NCBI GenBank assembly: GCA_002774315.1
Contig: PEYP01000132.1
Coordinates: forward strand, 1-17,563
DNA length: 17,563 bases
From: Candidatus Stahliibacteriota bacterium CG08_land_8_20_14_0_20_40_26
GTDB taxonomy: Bacteria; Hydrothermota; UBA3073
Reading direction: 5' to 3'
The position numbers and the translations under genes are program-made. Below are positions 11,506-17,563 of this stretch, one piece after another. Each line of letters starts with the position of its first letter. Position 1 is the first letter of the stretch. The notes under the pieces were generated by a model, which did no database searches, was not told the origin of the DNA, and worked only from the letters and a program-made list of their open reading frames with translations.

Positions 11506-13134
11506 ATGTTACAGGAACTTTATATACATAACTATACCATTATAAAGGACCTGTCCCTTTCCTTTCCCCCTGGTCTAACTGTAATTACAGGCGAGACGGG
11601 CACAGGTAAATCAATAATAATAGATGCACTTGGATTCTCACTCGGTGAAAGGCCACGGGGAGGAGTAAAAAAGGATACCTATATTGAATCCTCTTTCAAA
11701 AATTGTGGTGTGTCTCTCTCCAAACTTGGCATAAGGAAGGATATCGTAATAATCAAGACAGATATGAAGGAGAGGACACGATATTACCTGAATAACTCGC
11801 CTGCTTCCCTGAAAGTCATAAATGAGATAAGAAAAAATCTTATTGATATGGTTGGGAGTCATTCTCACCAGTCTTTTTTCTCTCCCGGTGTCCAACTTGA
11901 ACTTCTTGACAATTTTGCGGGGCTTAAAAATAAAGTGGATTCCTTCAATAGATTGTACAAACTTCTCTGTAAACGTTCCGACAAACTTGAAAGGCTGAAA
12001 AAGGAGATTGAAGAAACAAAAAGAACAGAGGAATTCATAAGATGGGAACTGGAAAGTATAGAACGCCTGAATCCTAAAATTGGTGAGGATAATGAACTTG
12101 AAGAGAGACTACAGGTTCTCGAAAATGCTGAGAAACTTTTGCAGATTACGGATGAGTGTCATGCAGTTCTTTCAAAGGACGGGGGGGTTGAAGATCGTAT
12201 CACAAGAGTCCGCAATCTGATAGCTGAACTTATTCGAATAGACACTCATGGTGATGCATTGGGTAAAAGGGTAGAGAATATCTACTACGAAGTAAAAGAT
12301 ATAGATTCCCTTCTATCTTCCTATACGGAGAAGATAGACCTTGACCCGGAGGAAATTGAAAAAATAAGAACTCGTGTTATGGAATTAAAGGAGCTAAAAA
12401 GAAGGTTTGGGGGGAATCTTGAGAGTGTGGTAAAGAAAAGAGACGAGCTGAAGAACAGGCTGAAAGGACTCCATGTAAATGAGGAAGAGAAGAACGAAAT
12501 AGAGATGGAGGTAGCGGAGATAAAGAAAGAAATAGATACAAGGGCAGAAATTTTATCAAAAGGAAGGATGTCTACTGTTCAGAATTTTAAGAAGCTTGTA
12601 ATGTCCGAGTTTGCTGACCTGGGTTTGCAAAAGGCGAGATTTGATGTGAGAGTAGAGCAGACTGGTATAAGAGAAACTGGTAAGGATACAGTTGAGTTTA
12701 TATTTTCTGCCAACCCTGACCAGGAGATGGCATCCTTAGCCAAGATCGCTTCTAGAGGCGAGCTGTCAAGATGTATGCTTACACTCAAGAAGGTTCTTGC
12801 AGAGGTGGATAGGATTCCTACTCTTATATTTGATGAGATAGATATAGGTGTATCAGGCAGGGTGGCAGATGCAGTTGGGGATAAGTTGAAAGAGCTATCA
12901 GAAAGACATCAGGTTATCTGCATAACTCATTTGCCACAGCTTGCTGCAAAGGCAGATACCCATATAAGAGTGGATAAGGTTTTGCGGAGTGGAAAGACTT
13001 ATGTTACAGTGAAAGAACTCAGCGGGAAAGACAGAGAAGAAGAGATTGCCAGACTCATTGCAGGCAAGGAAGTAACAGAGAGCGCAAGGAAACATGCAAG
13101 AGCACTACTGGGTGATGAAAAAATACTAAAATAA
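11506..13134 (+). CDS. recN: DNA repair protein RecN
   Basis: RecN is an SMC-like ATPase acting in double-strand-break repair. From the ATG at 11506 it has 542 residues, full length. The N-terminal half-site MLQELYIHNYTIIKDLSLSF is followed by the Walker A GETGTGKS (29-36) and GSHSHQSFF. A long charged coiled-coil region spans ~150-350. Then come FSANPDQEMASLAKIAS, the signature region (415-422), Walker B LIFDE (440-444), DIGVSGRVADAVG, and ITHLPQLAAKADTHIRVDK. The signature reads SRGELSR instead of the usual SGGELSR (R417), an odd change in a normally invariant ATP-contacting loop. A TTG at 11497 is in frame but less likely as start; no Shine-Dalgarno is visible for either. Confidence 0.95.
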   Translation: MLQELYIHNYTIIKDLSLSFPPGLTVITGETGTGKSIIIDALGFSLGERPRGGVKKDTYIESSFKNCGVSLSKLGIRKDIVIIKTDMKERTRYYLNNSPASLKVINEIRKNLIDMVGSHSHQSFFSPGVQLELLDNFAGLKNKVDSFNRLYKLLCKRSDKLERLKKEIEETKRTEEFIRWELESIERLNPKIGEDNELEERLQVLENAEKLLQITDECHAVLSKDGGVEDRITRVRNLIAELIRIDTHGDALGKRVENIYYEVKDIDSLLSSYTEKIDLDPEEIEKIRTRVMELKELKRRFGGNLESVVKKRDELKNRLKGLHVNEEEKNEIEMEVAEIKKEIDTRAEILSKGRMSTVQNFKKLVMSEFADLGLQKARFDVRVEQTGIRETGKDTVEFIFSANPDQEMASLAKIASRGELSRCMLTLKKVLAEVDRIPTLIFDEIDIGVSGRVADAVGDKLKELSERHQVICITHLPQLAAKADTHIRVDKVLRSGKTYVTVKELSGKDREEEIARLIAGKEVTESARKHARALLGDEKILK

Positions 13135-13137
13135 TAG

Positions 13138-13375
13138 CCACAGATTGCACAGATTTTCACAGATTGAAATTCAAAAATTCTAAATTCGAAACCCTAAACT
13201 CTAAACAAATTCCAAATTATAAATTCCAAACGATCCTGACTTATCTGGAAAAATTTGGAAAATTGGGATTTAGATATTGTTTACCCCGTGAGATAATTTC
13301 ATATCTAACGGGGTGAAGGATTTAGAAATTCGGCATTAGAAATTAGTCATTGATTACTTTTGAATGGGGGGTGTT
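13138..13375. repeat. recN-rmlA spacer with AT-rich words and a palindrome
   Basis: The segment begins with CCACAGATTGCACAGATT-like words and 'aaattctaaattc' tracts. It then has a palindrome CCCCGTGAGATA/TATCTAACGGGG (13284-13313, one mismatch, 6-nt loop) followed by GTGAAGG. A related palindrome with GTGAATGG lies at 14191-14217. No promoter is clear. Confidence 0.5.
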
Positions 13376-14116
13376 ATGAAAGGTATCGTGCTTGCTGGGG
13401 GACTTGGAACAAGACTGTATCCTTTAACAAAGATTACAAACAAACATCTTCTGCCGGTGTATGACCTTCCTATGATATATTATCCTATTATGACACTCAG
13501 GGAAGCTGGCATTGATGAAATTCTTATAGTTACAGGCGGAAATTCGGCTGGTGAGTTCTTAAGATTGATGGGAGACGGAAGAGAGTTTGGACTCAAAGGG
13601 CTTGGTTATACATATCAGGAGAGAGAAGGCGGTATTGCTGACGCACTCTATCATGCAAAGAACTTTGTTGGAGATGATAGTTTCTGTGTGATACTTGGGG
13701 ATAACATACTCAACGGTTCCATAAAGGAGGGCGTCTCAAATTTCAAAGATGGCGCTATGATATTCTTAAAAGAAGTGGAAAATCCGGGAGAATATGGAGT
13801 TGTGGTTATGGAAGGGAAGAGAGTGAAAGGAATAGTGGAAAAACCGAAGGTTCCCCCATCGAACTATGCTGTCATTGGAGTATATGTGTATACAAGTGAG
13901 GTATTTGATATCATTCCAAAACTCACTCCGTCAGCGAGAGGTGAACTGGAAATCACAGACGTCAACAATGAATATATAAAACAGGGAAGACTGACTTATG
14001 AAATTTTTAAGGGATTCTGGGGAGATGCTGGTGCATCGGTGGATGCCTTACTTGAAGTAAATAACTATGTAGCAAGAAGAAAGAAAGAAGACCAAAATCT
14101 CTGGCGTATCCAATAA
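13376..14116 (+). CDS. Sugar-1-phosphate nucleotidyltransferase (RmlA/RfbA-like)
   Basis: A 246-residue NTP_transferase-family protein, expected to make an NDP-sugar (classically dTDP-glucose) from sugar-1-phosphate and NTP for surface polysaccharide. The signature GIVLAGGLGTRLYPLTKITN is at the N-terminus, with the K-HLLPV block after it. ILGDNI near 110, GEYGVVV, the EKP block, GELEITDVNNEYI and the FWGDAGASVDALLEVNNYV end are characteristic. It is shorter than the ~290-residue RmlA and matches the short RfbA-like group, so the nucleotide and sugar are not certain. The start chosen is the ATG at 13376 (MKGIVLAGG), 5 nt after GGGGGGTG; the ATG at 13364 would add four residues. No rmlB-D are nearby. 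Confidence 0.9.
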   Translation: MKGIVLAGGLGTRLYPLTKITNKHLLPVYDLPMIYYPIMTLREAGIDEILIVTGGNSAGEFLRLMGDGREFGLKGLGYTYQEREGGIADALYHAKNFVGDDSFCVILGDNILNGSIKEGVSNFKDGAMIFLKEVENPGEYGVVVMEGKRVKGIVEKPKVPPSNYAVIGVYVYTSEVFDIIPKLTPSARGELEITDVNNEYIKQGRLTYEIFKGFWGDAGASVDALLEVNNYVARRKKEDQNLWRIQ

Positions 14117-14123
14117 GGAGTTA

Positions 14124-14167
14124 GTTTGTTAGTTGGATAGTTCGTTAGATCTAGCAGACTAACAAAC
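14124..14167 (+). terminator. Possible terminator-type hairpin after the nucleotidyltransferase
   Basis: GTTTGTTAG (14124-14132) and CTAACAAAC (14159-14167) are perfectly complementary, with a 26-nt loop and a short T run after. The weak tail makes termination uncertain. Confidence 0.3.
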
Positions 14168-14190
14168 TTTCCACTCTCATGAAATCCCTG

Positions 14191-14217
14191 CCCTGTGAAA
14201 TAAATTATTTCACAGGG
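14191..14217. repeat. Perfect 12-bp palindrome upstream of the C11 protease
   Basis: CCCTGTGAAATA-AAT-TATTTCACAGGG, followed by TGAATGG. It is of the same design as 13284-13313 (CCCCGTGAGATA...ACGGGGTGAAGG). Confidence 0.65.
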
Positions 14218-14247
14218 TGAATGGTTTCTTAAATTTGGGATTACCCT

Positions 14248-16245
14248 GTGCTTTTCCTTTTTTTCCTCATAGCCATACCAGAATGGACTGTTGGCTGCTA
14301 TTTTGCTGCAGACAATGGGCTTGATTATGCCGTTCTGGATGATATGAATGAACTGACAAGCGTGGGCTCTACGCCATCTGTAACGGTGGTGATACAGGTA
14401 GATAGACTTGGTAAGGCAGAGAGATATTTCGCTCAAAAGGATAGTCTTGTTCTTTTGCAGGAAATAGGAGACATAAATTCCGGTGATCCCGAAACCCTGA
14501 AGGAGTTTGGAAGGTGGCTGGGGATGTATTTCTCTGCAGAGCATTATCTTTTGGTTGTATGGGACCATGGAAACGGATGGGAGAAGAAGGGCATATGTTA
14601 TGAGGGTTCGAGTTTCATATCCATTGCGGGAGGGGAATTCAGAGAGGCAATAAAGTCTATAAGTTCATCGCTTGGAAAGAATATAGATGTCCTTCTACTT
14701 GATGCCTGTCTTATGCAGATGGTTGAGGTTGCGTCAGAGGTTTATCCATTTGTTGATTTTATGGTAGGTTCTGAACAGCTTGTTCCAGATTTTGGCTTCC
14801 CCTACGATAAGATATTACTCATGTTAACATCCGAGCCATTAGTAGAGATAAAGGCATTTTCCGATAGTATTTCAAGTTTTTATGTGCAATACTGCAAGAA
14901 GGAGGGAATAGATGGTCAGGCTTCAAGTATGAAACTTGTATCGTTTACAAATCTCTTACAATCTATCAAGAGTCTAATCACACTGTTGAGGAGCGACCCA
15001 CAGAATTCGTTAATCAGGAGTGCAAGGGATAGTGTTCAAACCTTCAATTTTGCCACGCTTCCCCCACCCATACCACAGAACCAGTATATTGATATATGTC
15101 ATTTTGCCGAAATTATCTCTGAGGGAGATGATGAGATTGCGTCTACTGCAGAGAGGGTAGCAAGTCTAGCCCGTACCATAATGTTTTCAACGCATACAGG
15201 CGAAAGCCTTAAGAATTCAAGAGGTTTATCTGTCTGGTTTCCTTATACATACTCTGAGTTTTTATTCAATTATTTGAAATATAGAAAACTTGTCTATGCA
15301 ATGACAACTGAGTGGGAGAAATTTCTCTTTTCATATTATGGAGTTCCTGATACCATACCTCCTATGGTTCCCTGTCCGCTACCAGCAGAGATATTTGGCA
15401 ACTCCTACACGATAAGATGGGAAGCATCTTACGATCTGACGTACATTTCGGAATACGAACTTGAAGAGATAAGAGATGTACAGGTGGTTTTGCAAGATGG
15501 ATGCGAAGATTTTTATAATTTTGATGGAGAGGGATTTGTTGTATCAGCCCATCTACCTCATTCTGGGGAAGGATGTTTCTTTACAGAGGGTGGGTGGCTT
15601 GTATCAAAAGAGAGATTCCATAAGGGTAGTTTCAGCTTTTTCAGGCATCAGAGAGGAGGAAGCCTTCGGATTCTCTCCTCAAAAGACCTGGTTGATTGGA
15701 GCGAAATTGCCGCTTTCTTAGACAATACAGAATGGATATCTGAAACAATTGACATAGATACAGAATCTTATGTTAAAATTGAGTTTTCTGGTGATAACTC
15801 ATGGGTATATATAGATGATATATCAGTTCTTTCTTTTGGCGATGAAGAGATTGTATACAGAGGAATGAACAATTCATATACGGTAACAGATAGACCAAAT
15901 GGTAGATACCACTACCGTGTGAGAGCTCATGATGGAAGTGAAAATATGTCAGAATGGAGTGAGATTTTAAAAGTGGCAATTACAAGTTACCTTTCTCCTT
16001 ATAACTATCCAAACCCATTCAATGAGGGGACATACATCGTATATGACATACCCGAAGACGGATGGCTTTCTATCTTTACCGTGTCTGGAAATCTGGCAAG
16101 AGAGTTTGAGGTAAAGAAAGAACATGACCACATATTCTGGGATGGCAGAAATGAGGATGGTAGGAATGTGGCGTCGGGTATATATATTTGCCGTCTCAGA
16201 TCGGGTAATCTCTCCTTCCTATTCAAAATCGCCTGCGTGAGATAA
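14248..16245 (+). CDS. Secreted clostripain-like (C11) cysteine peptidase with C-terminal sorting-type domain
   Basis: 665 residues from GTG 14248. A short hydrophobic leader (LFLFFLIAIP) precedes the C11 catalytic domain (~residues 15-350): YFAADNGLDYAVLDDMNEL, VIQVDR, then LLVVWDHGNGW with catalytic His107 and LLLDACLMQMVEVA with Cys154. Next come an FN3-like region into which a jelly-roll-like segment seems inserted (~430-540, HKGSFSFFRHQRGGSLRIL...VYIDDISVLSF), and a C-terminal ~80 residues, YNYPNPFNEGTYIVYDIP...FWDGRNEDGRNVASGIYICRL, of the FlgD-Ig/type IX-secretion kind. This implies export to the surface and proteolysis after Lys/Arg. The start is doubtful: ATG 14221 is in the same frame but TAA follows at 14230, and the leader lacks basic residues. 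The adjacent frame encodes WFLKFGITLCFSFF, so a frameshift in the signal peptide is possible. Confidence 0.88.
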   Translation: MLFLFFLIAIPEWTVGCYFAADNGLDYAVLDDMNELTSVGSTPSVTVVIQVDRLGKAERYFAQKDSLVLLQEIGDINSGDPETLKEFGRWLGMYFSAEHYLLVVWDHGNGWEKKGICYEGSSFISIAGGEFREAIKSISSSLGKNIDVLLLDACLMQMVEVASEVYPFVDFMVGSEQLVPDFGFPYDKILLMLTSEPLVEIKAFSDSISSFYVQYCKKEGIDGQASSMKLVSFTNLLQSIKSLITLLRSDPQNSLIRSARDSVQTFNFATLPPPIPQNQYIDICHFAEIISEGDDEIASTAERVASLARTIMFSTHTGESLKNSRGLSVWFPYTYSEFLFNYLKYRKLVYAMTTEWEKFLFSYYGVPDTIPPMVPCPLPAEIFGNSYTIRWEASYDLTYISEYELEEIRDVQVVLQDGCEDFYNFDGEGFVVSAHLPHSGEGCFFTEGGWLVSKERFHKGSFSFFRHQRGGSLRILSSKDLVDWSEIAAFLDNTEWISETIDIDTESYVKIEFSGDNSWVYIDDISVLSFGDEEIVYRGMNNSYTVTDRPNGRYHYRVRAHDGSENMSEWSEILKVAITSYLSPYNYPNPFNEGTYIVYDIPEDGWLSIFTVSGNLAREFEVKKEHDHIFWDGRNEDGRNVASGIYICRLRSGNLSFLFKIACVR

Positions 16246-16754
16246 CCCTCCTAATGCAGACTGAAGACATAAGACCTTCCCTTATCGGAGTAAAAACCTG
16301 TCTCACAATAAACTTATATGTATAATATGGTTCTTCTCTAATTTAGTGGGTTCATATGCTAAGCAAAAGCTGTACTGGTCTATAAATAAGGCTTTTTGCA
16401 TTTGGGAAGGTATGTCTCCTTCTTAGGATATACTCTGTTTTGGCTGAACAAGAATGCAGTAGCCCCGCAAATGCGGGATTTCCGTTTCACTCCAACTTGC
16501 TACTGCATGCATTACCAAGGTAATGCACTCCAGTCTCACTTCAACTTGCTACCGAATGCCCCGCTAAGGCGTAGCACTCTGACTACACGCTGCTTGTTAC
16601 TGCAAAACCCCTGAAAAAATACTCTTCCTCTGCAAGAACCCATCTTTAGTGGCGATTTAGAGTTAAAACCTACTATAGACTGAAGACCGAAGACATACCT
16701 GCCGGCAGGCAGGATAGGCAGGTGTGGTTTTTCAGAACTCTCCCCAAAAAAAAC
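16246..16754. repeat. Gene-free region with several palindromes
   Basis: No supported gene. It includes 'actgaagac' words (16258 and 16677), TATAAT near 16320 without a good -35, an approximate GCAAAAGC/GCTTTTTGC pair (16364-16399), a nested hairpin GCAGTAG/CTACTGC (16456-16506) enclosing CCCGC-AAAT-GCGGG, the 18-nt palindrome at 16509, and CCTGCC-GGCAGG (16698-16709). Confidence 0.5.
16509..16531. repeat. 18-nt palindrome followed by ACTCC (second copy)
   Basis: GCATTACC-AA-GGTAATGC, a perfect 8-bp stem, then ACTCC. It has the same layout as 2554-2576 but a different stem sequence. Confidence 0.6.
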
Positions 16755-16783
16755 TTGACTAATAGACATTTTTGTGATATAAT
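16755..16783 (+). promoter_or_regulatory. Promoter of the aldolase-like gene
   Basis: TTGACT (16755-16760), 17-nt spacer, TATAAT (16778-16783). The leader to GTG 16994 is about 200 nt and carries the REP-like pair at 16873-16926 and a hairpin CCCCACC-GAT-GGCGGGG (16941-16957). Confidence 0.8.
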
Positions 16784-16872
16784 TATCAGGATTTTTAATA
16801 AGCCTTTCAGAGGAAAGGGGAAAAAGTATTGAAGTTATGCAGTGCTGCAGTTGAGTGAGTTAGGTGAAAGAC

Positions 16873-16926
16873 GTAGGGCAAGGCTTCAGCCTTGCAAATC
16901 AAAGCAAACCTAAAGGTTTGCCCTAC
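16873..16926. repeat. Paired REP-like palindromes, GTAG and CTAC facing outward
   Basis: GTAG-G-GCAAGGC-TTCA-GCCTTGC (16873-16895), 8-nt spacer, then GCAAACCT-AA-AGGTTTGC-C-CTAC (16904-16926). It is the opposite arrangement to the pair at 11437-11485. Confidence 0.7.
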
Positions 16927-16993
16927 TTTGGACGGTATCCCCCACCGATGGCGGGGTGATCTCCCTGTCCGATAGATCCTGTAAGGAGGTTAT

Positions 16994-17563
16994 GTGTTTA
17001 ATAATGTTCAAGATGTTCTCAACTCCTGTAAGGATTCCCTCACCCTTACAAAAGAGGGTGTTCAAATTATCAATGCCGAGGATTTTAGAGAAAGAATGAT
17101 TGACCGTCTTGTTTATACATCAGTCTTTCATCAGGATAAGGAATTGGTTGAGGTTTGTCAATACATTATCTTTGAGGCGGCGAAAAAACTGGGTATCATT
17201 CCCGCTTCTATCTATAAGTTCTACCAGGGAATGGCAAAGAATGAGTACGGGGGATTCAGTGTTCCTGCAATAAATATTCGTGGATTGACCTATGATGTGG
17301 GCAGGACTCTGTTCAGGGTAGCAAAAGAAAAGAAAGTAGGAGCATTTATTTTAGAAATTGCCCGGTCGGAAATTAGCTATACAAAACAACAACCAGATGA
17401 GTATACGACCGTTTTACTCGGCGCAGCTGTAAAAGAAGGTTACAGGGGACCGGTCTTTATCCAGGGTGACCATTTTCAAATAAATGCCAAAAAATATAAA
17501 GATGATAAAGAAGAAGAGATTGAGTCTCTCAAGAATCTTGTTCAGGAGGCGATTGCTGCCGAA
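16994..17563 (+). CDS. Class II fructose/tagatose-bisphosphate aldolase-like protein, 3' end outside window
   Basis: The first 190 codons of an open frame that runs off the window. The start is GTG 16994 with AGGAGG (16984-16989) 4 nt upstream; the overlapping ATG at 16992 opens a frame that soon stops. The sequence has FSVPAINIRGLTYDVGRTLF, GAFILEIARSEISYT, DEYTTVLLGAAVKEGYRGPV and FIQGDHFQ. In class II aldolases the GDH/TDH block supplies the catalytic Asp (here D159) and a zinc-ligand His (H160). An N-terminal extension of ~80 residues before the barrel is longer than in E. coli FbaA. The role is presumably glycolytic or gluconeogenic C-C cleavage; sugar specificity cannot be told. Confidence 0.82.
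   Translation, partial: MFNNVQDVLNSCKDSLTLTKEGVQIINAEDFRERMIDRLVYTSVFHQDKELVEVCQYIIFEAAKKLGIIPASIYKFYQGMAKNEYGGFSVPAINIRGLTYDVGRTLFRVAKEKKVGAFILEIARSEISYTKQQPDEYTTVLLGAAVKEGYRGPVFIQGDHFQINAKKYKDDKEEEIESLKNLVQEAIAAE

Noticed and set aside
14065..14568. 167-residue minus-strand ORF
   Set aside because: Antisense to the end of the nucleotidyltransferase and the C11 catalytic domain, including the His motif; no independent support.
16396..16614. 72-residue ORF (and the antisense 16536-16769)
   Set aside because: Made largely of palindromic repeat sequence; no family resemblance and no start signals.
16440..16620. CRISPR array
   Set aside because: The repeated elements are self-complementary hairpins of varying sequence and spacing, not identical direct repeats with unique spacers, and no cas genes are seen.

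Overview
The window (AT-rich bacterial DNA) reads as a chromosomal segment of an uncultured lineage. Two things point to the FCB group or a WOR-3/Stahlbacteria-like candidate phylum. One is a clostripain-type protease ending in a C-terminal domain of the type IX-secretion/FlgD-like kind. The other is the many small intergenic palindromes typical of such genomes. This placement is inference.

Layout. Positions 104-5140 hold a compact minus-strand housekeeping cluster, transcribed alr, DUF1844, panB, thiL, cmk, plsC, behind a canonical promoter at 5271-5299. Positions 5660-6056 carry a tRNA-Asn(GUU) gene interrupted in its anticodon by a 286-nt group I intron that I place in subgroup IC3. Positions 6161-9290 are an accessory patch: a Fic-family AMPylase gene with a -10 box almost touching its start codon, a frameshifted N-terminal relic of a REP-associated (Y1) transposase, an intact AbiEi-type antitoxin followed by only the first ~50 codons of the AbiEii toxin, an antisense HTH-protein remnant fused at the break, and a hairpin-rich stretch.

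Positions 9337-11170 look like a lipid-related locus: TetR regulator, second PlsC-like acyltransferase, phasin-like protein, and the first 24 codons of a patatin-like gene. Then come recN, an RmlA-like sugar nucleotidyltransferase, the secreted C11 protease, a ~750-nt repeat-laden gap, and the 5' part of a class II aldolase-like gene that runs off the window.

The strongest signals outside ordinary genes are the intron-containing tRNA-Asn, the set of REP-like palindromes with CTAC/GTAG at their foot (single and paired) alongside a RAYT relic, and at least three further palindrome families. Seven recognisable sigma-70-type promoters all have a 17-bp spacer. No intact novel multi-gene system is evident; the accessory patch looks like remnants of toxin-antitoxin and transposon modules.
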